Source: CAG-238 sp934277695
GTDB taxonomy: Bacteria > Bacillota > Clostridia > Peptostreptococcales > Anaerovoracaceae
Length of the DNA stretch: 64,000 nt
Assembly: GCA_934277695.1 (NCBI GenBank)
Contig: CAKQVG010000005.1
Location: 38,205-102,204, forward strand
Direction of reading: 5' to 3'
The position numbers and the translations under genes are program-made. Under the pieces are notes generated by a model that saw nothing but the letters and a program-made list of their open reading frames with translations, was not told the origin of the DNA and searched no databases. Of this stretch, positions 1-7,981 are shown one piece after another. Each line of letters begins with the position of its first letter. Position 1 is the stretch's first letter.

Positions 1-317
1 GAGACGCAGCACGGTACTTTTTGGACAAGGGTGTGAAAAATGTTTACATCACACTGAACCGTGACGGTGTATATTTTAAAAATAAAGAAAAAGAGGGCTT
101 TATAAGACCGCCGAAAAGTATTAAAATAGAAAGTGCCACCGGAGCCGGAGATGCGTTTTCGGCAACCATATTGTATGGGATGGCGCACGGTCTTGAAATT
201 GATGAGATTGCGGCGCTCGGAATGACTGCATCGCAGATTGCGATGGAGAGCGAGAAGGCCGTAAACGAAAAGATAAACATAGAGGACATTAAAAGGAGGG
301 TAACACAAAATGTATAG
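1..317 (+). CDS. psuK: Pseudouridine kinase, PfkB family (C-terminal part)
   Basis: Only the last 104 residues are present; the frame is open at the left edge, so the start lies outside the window. The PfkB signature ATGAGDAF is visible at about positions 138-161, with the anion hole and catalytic Asp of ribokinase-type sugar kinases. The stop overlaps the start of psuG by 8 bp, and this tight coupling to pseudouridine-5'-phosphate glycosidase is the main reason for calling it pseudouridine kinase rather than a generic sugar kinase. It would phosphorylate pseudouridine in the cytoplasm to feed PsuG. The fold is certain; the substrate is inferred from the neighbour. Confidence 0.85.
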   Translation, partial: DAARYFLDKGVKNVYITLNRDGVYFKNKEKEGFIRPPKSIKIESATGAGDAFSATILYGMAHGLEIDEIAALGMTASQIAMESEKAVNEKINIEDIKRRVTQNV

Positions 318-1215
318 CAGTTATTTGGACATTAAGCCGGAGGTAGCGAAAGCACTTGAAGAGGGCACCCCGGTAGTTGCACTTGAATCAACCATCATCG
401 CACACGGCATGCCGTATCCAAAGAATGTTGAAACGGCAATAAAAGTTGAAGAGGTTATAAGAGAAGGCGGCGCAGTGCCGGCAACTATTGCAATTATAAA
501 CGGCAGAATTAAAATCGGACTTACAGAGGAAGAAATCGAATATTTGGGAACAGCTGACAATGTACTCAAAGTCAGCCGCAGAGATTTTCCGCTTGTTATT
601 GCAAAAAAGCTTAACGGAGCCACAACCGTTGCGGGAACCATGATTGCTGCCAACATGGCAGGAATCAAGCTCTTTGTTACCGGAGGAATCGGCGGCGTTC
701 ACAGAGGCGCAGGCGAAAGTTTTGATATTTCGGCAGACCTCGAGGAACTCAAGATGACGGATGTTGCTGTTGTTTGTGCAGGTGTAAAATCAATCCTTGA
801 TATCGGTGCAACTTTGGAGTATTTGGAAACGGCGGGCGTTCCGGTTGTTACTTTCGGTGCGGATGAGTTCCCGGCATTCTACAGCAGACGCAGTGGATTT
901 GATGCAGAATGCAGAATTGACGATCCGAAGGAAATCGCAGAGATGATTCGTGCGAAGGAGGCTCTCGGCCTCAGGGGCGGAATGCTGATTGCATGCCCGG
1001 TGCCGGAAGAAGATGAAATTCCATACGAGAAGATGGACATTGTAATCAAAGAGGCACTGGAAGAATGCGAAAAACAAGGTGTTAAGGGAAAGAGAATCAC
1101 TCCGTTCCTTCTCAGCAAAGTCAAAGATCTTACGGAGGGGAGCAGCCTCGAAGCAAATATTAAACTGGTATTGAACAATGCCCGCATCGGAGCGGCGATT
1201 GCAAATGATATTTAG
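310..1215 (+). CDS. psuG: Pseudouridine-5'-phosphate glycosidase
   Basis: A 301-residue protein of normal family length. The family hallmark VALESTIIAHGMPYP is at residues 23-37 with the conserved Glu26, and glycine-rich GTMIAANMAGI and TGGIGGVHRGA segments follow near residues 109-140. It cleaves the C-C glycosidic bond of pseudouridine 5'-phosphate to give uracil and ribose 5-phosphate. AAAGGAGGG lies just upstream of the ATG and the gene overlaps psuK by 8 bp, so the two are translationally coupled. Two nucleotidase-like secreted proteins follow 34 bp downstream, fitting a nucleoside-salvage role for the cluster. Confidence 0.96.
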   Translation: MYSSYLDIKPEVAKALEEGTPVVALESTIIAHGMPYPKNVETAIKVEEVIREGGAVPATIAIINGRIKIGLTEEEIEYLGTADNVLKVSRRDFPLVIAKKLNGATTVAGTMIAANMAGIKLFVTGGIGGVHRGAGESFDISADLEELKMTDVAVVCAGVKSILDIGATLEYLETAGVPVVTFGADEFPAFYSRRSGFDAECRIDDPKEIAEMIRAKEALGLRGGMLIACPVPEEDEIPYEKMDIVIKEALEECEKQGVKGKRITPFLLSKVKDLTEGSSLEANIKLVLNNARIGAAIANDI

Positions 1216-1249
1216 AGTATTTTGATTAGAGAAACAAGGAGACAGGGGA

Positions 1250-3286
1250 ATGAGAAAGAAAAAAGCAATACTGAGCGTTTTGCTTGCAGTGTGTCTTGTG
1301 GCAGCGATGATGCCGATGTCTGCATATGCGGCAGAGGATGTTTCAAACGATATTGTCGTAATATACACCGGCGACATGCACGGTGCGGTTGACAGCAACA
1401 TCACATTGGCAGGACTTAAGGCGTATGCAAACGAAAGGCAGGCAAAGAGCAGATACCTTGAGATTGTAGACGCAGGAGATGCTCTTTCGGGAAACGCAAT
1501 TGCAAACGCATCAGGGGGGAAATTCGTTGTGGAAGCAATGAATGAGGTCGGATACGGAATTGCGGTTCCGGGGGTACACGACTTTGATTTCGGAGTAGGC
1601 GCATTGACCGATGAACTGGCACCGATGGCAAAGTTTCAATATGTAAGCTGCAATTTTGCGAATATTGAAACAGGCAAGACGGTTTTCAAGCCGTATGAAA
1701 TTGTGTCCTACGGAAAAACAAAGATTGCATACATCGGAATAAGCGATCCTATGACGATAAGCAAGTCCATCGCTTCGTTTACCGAAGGAAACGGCACTTG
1801 TAAGCATACTTTCCGACTCGGAAGCAACGGCAAATATTTGTACAGCATAGTCCAAAATGCCGTTGATATGGCAAAGGAAGACGGAGCGGATTATGTGATT
1901 GCAATCGGACATCTTGATTCCAACGGGGACAGCGCATATTCGCCGAAGGGCGTTATCGCCAATACGACAGGCATCAATGCTTTTATAGCCGGCAATTCTC
2001 ATTCGCCGATTGTGGGGCAGCGTGCCAAGGACAAGAAGGGCAATACGGTGCTCCTGACATCAGCGGGCTCGGGTCTCAGAAACATAGGGGCACTTACAAT
2101 CACACCGGGGAAAAACATATCGTCGCAGCTCATAAGCAATTATGGGTACAGATATATCAAAACCAACGATGCCATAGAAAGCCTTATGCAGAAATACAGC
2201 TACGACCTCAAAAAATCATTCGCGGTATCGGAAGTTAAACTCAAGTCAGCGGATTCGAGCGGCGTTCGAATTGTCGGACGTTCGGAAACGAATTTGGGAG
2301 ACCTCTGTGCGGATGCATACAGAGCAGCCACCGGTGCGGATATTGCTTTTGTTGAGGCATCGGAGATACAAGGCGAAATTGCGGCAGGAGATATAAGCTA
2401 CAATGATATAGTGAAAGCTATGCCTTCAAACGGGGATGTCAGCATGTTTACGGTATCCGGAGGTGAAATTTTGGATGCACTTGAAATGGCCGCAAGACTT
2501 TTTCCTATAAACAACGAAGGATTTCTTCAGGTATCCGGAATCACATTTGATATACAGGAAACGGTAAAATCATCCGTGACGGTTGACGAAAAAGGAAATT
2601 TCACGGGCGTTAAAAGAGAATATCGTGTAACCAATGTAATGGTAGGCGGCAAAGAACTCGATTTGATGGGTGACTATACCGTTGCGGCGACTGAAGCATT
2701 CCTCACAGGCAAAACCGGATATACGATGTTTGAGGAAGTCGGAAAGAAAATCAGCAATATTACGACGGACAATCAGGCACTATACCAATACATAGTAAAG
2801 GAGCTTAAGGGCAAGGTACCGGCTGTATACTCAGATCAAGCGGGCAGAATCGATTATATCAAACTGGCAAGACAAAGTCAGATTGATGCGGAGATTGAAG
2901 CCGGCGTGACGGAAAGAATGGAGAACTATTCGGAGGAAATGGCGGCGCTCAGAGAAAAGATCGCAATACAAAAGGAGATTATTGCGGTTAAATCTGTACA
3001 AATCAAGGCGTCTTCTGCATTGCAGCGAAGCGGCAGCAAGAGAAAAGTCAAACTCAGCTGGAGGCTTTCCGAGAAAGTTGACGGATTGAAGTATCAAATT
3101 TATAAATCGCAGAAGAGGAACAGCGGATATAAGAAGTGCTTTACAACAAGCAAACAAACCTTCACGAATACTTCCGGACTGAAAAAGGGAAAAACCTATT
3201 ACTACAAAGTCCGTGGGTATAAATATCTGGGCGGAAAGTATTACTACACTGTGTGGTCAAATGTTTCCTACCGGAAAATTTCTTAA
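1250..3286 (+). CDS. Secreted UshA-type 5'-nucleotidase homologue, probably inactive
   Basis: A 678-residue protein with a signal peptide (residues 1-28, ending AYA), an N-terminal calcineurin-like metallophosphoesterase domain (about 35-290), a 5'-nucleotidase C domain (about 325-530), and a basic Fn3-like module (about 585-678). Key residues are lost compared with the next gene. The GNHE motif reads GVHD (Val109 for Asn), the GHxH motif reads GNSH at 248-251 (Asn for the first His), and the substrate-binding NGGGIR is replaced by EASEIQ near 369-374. Asp42, His44, Asp77 and His221 remain. The fold is clear; loss of catalysis is inferred from these substitutions. RBS AAGGAGAC. Confidence 0.88.
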   Translation: MRKKKAILSVLLAVCLVAAMMPMSAYAAEDVSNDIVVIYTGDMHGAVDSNITLAGLKAYANERQAKSRYLEIVDAGDALSGNAIANASGGKFVVEAMNEVGYGIAVPGVHDFDFGVGALTDELAPMAKFQYVSCNFANIETGKTVFKPYEIVSYGKTKIAYIGISDPMTISKSIASFTEGNGTCKHTFRLGSNGKYLYSIVQNAVDMAKEDGADYVIAIGHLDSNGDSAYSPKGVIANTTGINAFIAGNSHSPIVGQRAKDKKGNTVLLTSAGSGLRNIGALTITPGKNISSQLISNYGYRYIKTNDAIESLMQKYSYDLKKSFAVSEVKLKSADSSGVRIVGRSETNLGDLCADAYRAATGADIAFVEASEIQGEIAAGDISYNDIVKAMPSNGDVSMFTVSGGEILDALEMAARLFPINNEGFLQVSGITFDIQETVKSSVTVDEKGNFTGVKREYRVTNVMVGGKELDLMGDYTVAATEAFLTGKTGYTMFEEVGKKISNITTDNQALYQYIVKELKGKVPAVYSDQAGRIDYIKLARQSQIDAEIEAGVTERMENYSEEMAALREKIAIQKEIIAVKSVQIKASSALQRSGSKRKVKLSWRLSEKVDGLKYQIYKSQKRNSGYKKCFTTSKQTFTNTSGLKKGKTYYYKVRGYKYLGGKYYYTVWSNVSYRKIS

Positions 3287-3307
3287 AAAACGAAAAGGAG
3301 AAGAGAA

Positions 3308-5302
3308 ATGAGAAACAGGAGAGTATTGGCGTTAGTGCTTGCTTTGCTCGTTGCATTTGCAATGATGCCTGCAATGGGTTTTGCGGATGAAACAACGACA
3401 GATGTTGTAATAAGCCCTAACCCGACAACAGACACGACAACCCCTGCAAAGTCGAATGACATTATCATTCTGGGAACAAGCGATGTGCACTGCGGAATCG
3501 ATCAGAACATCGGATACGCAGGACTTGCTGCTTACAAGAAAGCCATGGCTGACAAATACAGCTATGTAGCACTTGTTGATGCGGGCGATGCCATCCAGGG
3601 AGACACGATCGGAACACTGTCAAAAGGCGAATATATCGTTGATATTATGAACGAGGTCGGCTATGATGTTGTGACTCCGGGCAACCACGAATTCGATTAC
3701 GGCATGGACCAGTTCCTTGGCGTTATCGTTCCTAAAATGAAAGCGACTTATGTTTCCGCAAACTTCATGAAGGATGACAAGAGAGTTTTCGATGCATACA
3801 AGATTATGACATTCGGAGAAAAGAAGGTTGCTTTTGTCGGAATCAGCACTCCGGAAACACTCGTTAAGTCAACACCTACATACTTCCAGGATAAGTACGG
3901 TAACTACATCTATGACTTCTGCAATGATAAGACGGGCGACAAGCTTTACAAGGCTGTTCAGACCGCTGTTGACGCTGCAAAGAAGGATGGAGCGGACTAT
4001 GTTGTGGCTGTTGCTCACCTTGGTGATGACGAAGCGAGCGCACCTTGGACTTCCATGGATGTAATTAAAAATACAAAAGGCATTGATGTTCTTATGGACG
4101 GACATGCACACAACACAATTGTACGCAGCGTAACAAACAAAGCCGGCAAATCCATTAAGATGGTAGCTACAGGCACAAAACTCGAAAACATCGGCAAAAT
4201 TGTGATTGGCGAAAACGGTGTAATCACAGCTGAGTATATCGGAGCGGATGTTGCGAAGGATAAAGATGCCGATACAACGAAATTTGTTGACGGAATTAAG
4301 GCAAAATACCAAGAACTTGAAAAGAAAGTCGTTGCAAAGACAGATGTTGATCTGATTATTGCAGATAAAGACGAAAATCGTCTCATCAGAAGCCAGGAAA
4401 CGAACCTCGGTGACCTCTGCGCAGACGCATATAAGAATGTACTCGGCGCAGACATTGCGTTTGTAAACGGCGGCGGAATCAGAACTTCGATTGCAAAAGG
4501 CAACATCACATATGGTGATATCATTAAAGTTCATCCGTTCGGAAACAAGGCGTGTGTTGTTGAGGCTACCGGTCAGCAGATTCTCAATGCACTCGAATTC
4601 GGAGCAAGAAATGTAGGCAAAGGTGAAAACGGTGGATTCCTTCAGGTTGCGGGAATTGAATACAGCATCAACACATATCTGGAACCTGCCATTGAAATCA
4701 ATGAAAACGGCGAATTCGTTAAAATGACAGGTAAGTACAGAGTATTTGATGTTAAGGTTGGAGGAAAGGCACTTGACCTCAACAAGACATATACTTTGGC
4801 GTCCCATGACTACATGCTCAAGAACGGTGGCGATGGATTTGTAATGTTCAAGGGTAATAAAGTTCTTCAGGATGAAGTTATGATCGACAATCAGGTTCTG
4901 ATTAACTATATCCAGAATAACCTTAAAGGCACTGTAGGAAGTGAATACGCACAGGCACAGGGAAGAATCACGATTACTTCCACAACCGAACTTTCAAACA
5001 TCAACCAGCAAATCGCGCTGAAGAACTTCAAGACAAAACTTACCACCAAGAAACAAAAAGGTGCTGTAAAGCTGTCATGGAAGGCTTGTCCGGAAGTTAA
5101 GGGTGTGAAGTATCAGGTATACAAATCACTTAAGAAATCCAAAGGCTTCAAGAAGCTTACAACAACTTCAAAGAAGACTTATACGGCAAAGAAGCTTACG
5201 AAGGGCAAGACTTACTACTTCAAGGTAAGAGCGATGAAGAATATCGACGGCAAGAATGTATATTCGAAGTGGTCAAATGTAAGCTATAAAAAGGCTGCAT
5301 AA
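3308..5302 (+). CDS. Secreted 5'-nucleotidase/2',3'-cyclic phosphodiesterase, UshA type
   Basis: A 664-residue protein with a signal peptide (cleavage near residue 26, GFA). Metal ligands are all intact: Asp59 and His61 (SDVHC), Asp94 (DAGDA), Asn126-His127 (GNHEFD), His237 and GHAH at 265-268. The C domain carries NGGGIR at 387-392 and GGDGF for nucleotide binding. It should hydrolyse extracellular nucleotides to nucleosides outside the membrane. The last 90 or so residues form a basic Fn3-like module rich in Lys and Tyr, shared with the upstream paralogue and with the surface protein at the right end. The gap to the upstream gene is 21 bp, so they are one operon, closed by the terminator at 5335. 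Confidence 0.93.
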   Translation: MRNRRVLALVLALLVAFAMMPAMGFADETTTDVVISPNPTTDTTTPAKSNDIIILGTSDVHCGIDQNIGYAGLAAYKKAMADKYSYVALVDAGDAIQGDTIGTLSKGEYIVDIMNEVGYDVVTPGNHEFDYGMDQFLGVIVPKMKATYVSANFMKDDKRVFDAYKIMTFGEKKVAFVGISTPETLVKSTPTYFQDKYGNYIYDFCNDKTGDKLYKAVQTAVDAAKKDGADYVVAVAHLGDDEASAPWTSMDVIKNTKGIDVLMDGHAHNTIVRSVTNKAGKSIKMVATGTKLENIGKIVIGENGVITAEYIGADVAKDKDADTTKFVDGIKAKYQELEKKVVAKTDVDLIIADKDENRLIRSQETNLGDLCADAYKNVLGADIAFVNGGGIRTSIAKGNITYGDIIKVHPFGNKACVVEATGQQILNALEFGARNVGKGENGGFLQVAGIEYSINTYLEPAIEINENGEFVKMTGKYRVFDVKVGGKALDLNKTYTLASHDYMLKNGGDGFVMFKGNKVLQDEVMIDNQVLINYIQNNLKGTVGSEYAQAQGRITITSTTELSNINQQIALKNFKTKLTTKKQKGAVKLSWKACPEVKGVKYQVYKSLKKSKGFKKLTTTSKKTYTAKKLTKGKTYYFKVRAMKNIDGKNVYSKWSNVSYKKAA

Positions 5303-5334
5303 TGAAATAAGACATGATTACAAATGGCTTTAAG

Positions 5335-5365
5335 AGAGGCGGGTCCGAATGGACCCGCCTCTTTC
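5335..5365 (+). terminator. Intrinsic terminator of the nucleotidase operon
   Basis: A perfect 12-bp stem (5335-5346 with 5351-5362, AGAGGCGGGTCC and complement) with a 4-nt GAAT loop, then a short T-rich tail. It lies 32 bp after the nucleotidase stop. Confidence 0.88.
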
Positions 5366-5564
5366 AATGTATGACGGGCATGCCGCTCCGGCAGGATCCG
5401 GTACATCCCCGCAATAAATTTTGAACACCTTGAAATACAAAACACGGCACGAATAAGAAACGCCAATATAGGTGTAAGAAAAACGCGGCGCGCAAGCATT
5501 GAAAAACCTAAAATTTACCCCGAAAAAAACTTTGAAATTCTATGAAAAAAATTTAAAAAAACTC
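5366..5564. other. Intergenic stretch without recognisable gene
   Basis: AT-rich spacer between the nucleotidase terminator and the S10 promoter. No ORF with a ribosome binding site, RNA gene or repeat was recognised. The A/T-rich tracts at about 5521-5560 could act as an UP-like element for the strong promoter that follows. Confidence 0.5.
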
Positions 5565-5593
5565 TTGCCAAACTTGACAAGATGATATATACT
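5565..5593 (+). promoter_or_regulatory. Promoter of the S10 superoperon
   Basis: The -35 TTGCCA (5565-5570) and -10 TATACT (5588-5593) are separated by exactly 17 bp and preceded by A/T-rich tracts. The predicted start is near 5600, which gives a leader of about 240 nt before rpsJ. Confidence 0.75.
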
Positions 5594-5599
5594 AAAAAA

Positions 5600-5838
5600 G
5601 CTTGCTTAAGGCGATGAAACGGGAAGTTGCTGAGCTATCAGGTAATTTCCGTGGAGAATTGTCCTCACTTGATGGGGGCGAAGGGATTCGCCTGATTTTT
5701 GCTTTGTGCGTAACTGTAGGAAACGCACGGGCGCGTGTACGAATGAGCAAGAATGGCTGTACGCGTTGAAATTAAGGCATTTGAACCCCTTGTACAAGCA
5801 TAGCGCAAACAGTACAAAAATTTATTTCAGGAGGAAAA
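5600..5838 (+). ncRNA. Structured leader of the S10 operon, candidate attenuator
   Basis: About 240 nt of untranslated leader precede rpsJ. A hairpin GGCGAA/TTCGCC (5677-5682 with 5687-5692, GGGA loop) is followed by TGATTTTTGCTTT and looks like a weak intrinsic terminator. An alternative pairing, ATCAGG (5637-5642) with CCTGAT (5691-5696), would disrupt it, which is the arrangement expected of an attenuator. A further stem GTGCGT/ACGCAC lies at about 5706-5728. S10 operons are often autoregulated by a ribosomal protein such as L4 in gammaproteobacteria; a ligand here is only inferred. Confidence 0.5.
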
Positions 5839-5840
5839 CA

Positions 5841-6152
5841 ATGAGCGAATTACAAAAAATCAGAATTAAGCTGAAAGCTTATGACCATGCGTTATTAGAC
5901 CAGTCTGCTGCTAAAATCGTTGAAACAGCGAAAAAGACAGGCGCAGATGTTTCCGGTCCGATTCCGCTGCCTACAGAGAAAGAAGTCGTAACAATCTTAA
6001 GAGCTGTACACAAATACAAGGACAGCAGAGAACAGTTCGAACAGAGAACTCACAAGAGATTAATCGACATCACAAACGCAACACTGAAGACAACAGACGC
6101 TTTAACAAAGCTCGACCTGCCGGCAGGTGTTGACATCGAAATCAAACTCTAA
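5841..6152 (+). CDS. rpsJ: Ribosomal protein S10
   Basis: A 103-residue protein of standard length and first gene of the S10-spc-alpha superoperon. The start is the ATG at 5841 behind TTTCAGGAGGAAAACA. The frame is open further upstream to 5706, but that would read through the structured leader and give a non-homologous extension. Conserved segments include RIKLKAYDHALLDQSA near the N-terminus, GPIPLPT and the C-terminal ALTKLDLPAGVDIEIKL. S10 sits in the 30S head and also acts as NusE in antitermination. It is followed by an unusually long 233-bp gap before rplC. Confidence 0.98.
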   Translation: MSELQKIRIKLKAYDHALLDQSAAKIVETAKKTGADVSGPIPLPTEKEVVTILRAVHKYKDSREQFEQRTHKRLIDITNATLKTTDALTKLDLPAGVDIEIKL

Positions 6153-6385
6153 TCCAAGAGAAAGTTTGAAATCGAACCAATAAGTTGAAAGGGACCTTCC
6201 CTTAGTATGAATCCGCCGCGTGAGACGGCAGCTGCAAAACTGTGGCCCAACCTGTGGGGCCCCCGAAAAGCGAAGCTTTTTGGGGAAAGGAGGAGCAGCG
6301 GAGCGCGTGAGCGTGCGTGATGCAGCACGCGAAAACAGCGAAGCTTGCGACGACGCGGTTCCAATGTAAGAAAAGGAGAAAAAAT
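6153..6385 (+). other. Hairpin-rich 233-bp gap between rpsJ and rplC
   Basis: Genes of this operon are otherwise 0-30 bp apart. The gap contains an 11-bp stem with GAA loop (6261-6271 with 6275-6285, CCCCGAAAAGC and its G-U tolerant partner), a small AAGGGA/TCCCTT hairpin near 6189-6203, and a GC-rich hairpin GCGTGC/GCACGC (6311-6316 with 6325-6330). The rplC frame is open back to 6317 but without a ribosome binding site. It could be an inserted small repeat, a processing site or an RNA regulatory element; I cannot tell which. Confidence 0.6.
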
Positions 6386-7021
6386 ATGAAGACAATCTTA
6401 GGAAAAAAGATGGGCATGACTCAGATCTTCGATGAAGAAGGAAATGTGATTCCGGTAACAGTCATCGAAGCAGGCCCTGAAGTTGTAACTCAGGTTAAGA
6501 CTGTTGAAACAGACGGTTACAACGCAGTACAGGTTGGTTTTGAAGACCAGAAGCCGCAGAGAGTAAACAAACCTTTGACAGGCCATTTTGAAAAGGCAGG
6601 CGTTACTCCGAAGAAGCACTTAGCTGAATTCAGAATTGAAGAAGGCGAAAGCTACGAAGTAGGACAGGTAATCACCGTTGCTGATTTCGAAGTTGGCAAG
6701 AAGCTTGACATCACAGGCACTTCCAAAGGTAAGGGAACTCAGGGTAACATCAAGAGACATGGACACCACAGAGGACCTATGAGCCACGGTTCCAAGCATA
6801 AGAGACTTGCAGGTGCGCTTGCAGCAGGTACTTACCCTTCAAGAGTATTCAAGGGTAACGCAGGTCCGGGAAGAATGGGCAGAGATACCGTTACCGTTCA
6901 GAACGTGGTTTTAGTAAAAGTTATCGAAGAAAGAAACCTTATGCTGGTTAAGGGCGCTGTTCCGGGAAACAAAGGCGGACTGGTTCGCGTTCAGTATGCA
7001 GTAAAAGGTCAGGACAAATAA
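6386..7021 (+). CDS. rplC: Ribosomal protein L3
   Basis: A 211-residue protein of normal length. The ATG at 6386 follows AAAAGGAGAAAAAAT and begins MKTILGKKMGMTQIFDEEG, the canonical L3 start; the in-frame extension to 6317 is rejected. The conserved GHHRGPMSHGSKHKR region, which reaches the peptidyl transferase centre, is at about residues 127-141. L3 is an early 50S assembly protein. Confidence 0.98.
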   Translation: MKTILGKKMGMTQIFDEEGNVIPVTVIEAGPEVVTQVKTVETDGYNAVQVGFEDQKPQRVNKPLTGHFEKAGVTPKKHLAEFRIEEGESYEVGQVITVADFEVGKKLDITGTSKGKGTQGNIKRHGHHRGPMSHGSKHKRLAGALAAGTYPSRVFKGNAGPGRMGRDTVTVQNVVLVKVIEERNLMLVKGAVPGNKGGLVRVQYAVKGQDK

Positions 7022-7048
7022 TAGACTTTCGGAAAGGAGGAAGTACAA

Positions 7049-7672
7049 ATGGCAAAAGTAACAATGCTTAACATGGCTGGAGCTGAAGCCGGAACAATCG
7101 AATTAAACGATGCGATTTTCGGAATCACTCCAAACGAAAATGCTGTTCATGCAGTAGTAAAGAACTACTTAGCTAACCAAAGACAGGGCACTCAGTCAGC
7201 TAAGACAAGAGGCGAAGTCAGAGGAGGCGGTAGAAAGCCTTTCAGACAAAAAGGAACAGGTCGTCACAGACAAGGTAGCTCAACAGACCCGTCACAGATC
7301 GGCGGCGGCGTTGTATTCGCACCGAAGCCTCGCGACTACAGATATACATTACCTAAGAAATTAAGAAGACTTGCAATGAAGTCTGCACTTTCCTCGAAGG
7401 TATTAGAGAAAGAAATCATCGTACTTGATGAACTCAAATTTGACGCACCGAAGACGAAAGAAATGATCAAGGTGCTCGAAAACATTAAGGCTGGCAAGAA
7501 AGCTTTAATCATCACAGCTGAAAAGGACGAAAACGTTGTAAGATCCGCAGCTAATATCCCGGGAGTAAGAACGGCTCTCGTAGGAACAATGAACGTTTAC
7601 GAAATCGTAAACCACGAAAGCTTCATCGTAACACAGGAAGCGGTTAAGAAAATCGAGGAGGTGTACATCTAA
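7049..7672 (+). CDS. rplD: Ribosomal protein L4
   Basis: A 207-residue protein. The conserved extended loop RGEVRGGGRKPFRQKGTGRHR (split here for length) that enters the exit tunnel is at about residues 54-74. The stop overlaps the rplW start by one base (TAATG), so the two are coupled. L4 is the autoregulator of S10 operons in gammaproteobacteria, which makes it a candidate ligand for the leader at 5600-5838; that is inference. Confidence 0.98.
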   Translation: MAKVTMLNMAGAEAGTIELNDAIFGITPNENAVHAVVKNYLANQRQGTQSAKTRGEVRGGGRKPFRQKGTGRHRQGSSTDPSQIGGGVVFAPKPRDYRYTLPKKLRRLAMKSALSSKVLEKEIIVLDELKFDAPKTKEMIKVLENIKAGKKALIITAEKDENVVRSAANIPGVRTALVGTMNVYEIVNHESFIVTQEAVKKIEEVYI

Positions 7673-7962
7673 TGAAAACAGCATATGACATCATTTTGAC
7701 ACCTGTTATTTCAGAACAGTCCATGGACGTGGCTGCAGACAAGAAGTACACTTTCAAAGTTGCAACAGACGCTAACAAGACTCAGGTTAAATTAGCTGTT
7801 GAAGAAATCTTCGGTGTTGAAGTAGCTAAAGTAAACATTATGAATTATGACGGTAAAGTTAAGAGAATGGGAAGAAATGTGGGCAGAACTGCTGCTTACA
7901 AAAAAGCAATCGTTACACTTACTGAAGGCAGTAAGGAAATCGAATTCTTCCAGGGACTATAA
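7672..7962 (+). CDS. rplW: Ribosomal protein L23
   Basis: A 96-residue protein with the typical YDIILTPVISEQS start and VNIMNYDGKVKRMGR loop. L23 lies at the exit of the peptide tunnel and docks SRP and trigger factor; the SRP RNA gene is also in this window at 29832. Start coupled to the rplD stop. Confidence 0.97.
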   Translation: MKTAYDIILTPVISEQSMDVAADKKYTFKVATDANKTQVKLAVEEIFGVEVAKVNIMNYDGKVKRMGRNVGRTAAYKKAIVTLTEGSKEIEFFQGL

Positions 7963-7981
7963 TATAGGAGGTATGTAAGAA

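Noticed and set aside
6317..6385. N-terminal extension of L3
   Set aside because: The frame is open, but the ATG at 6386 has a proper ribosome binding site and the canonical L3 start; the extension reads through a hairpin.
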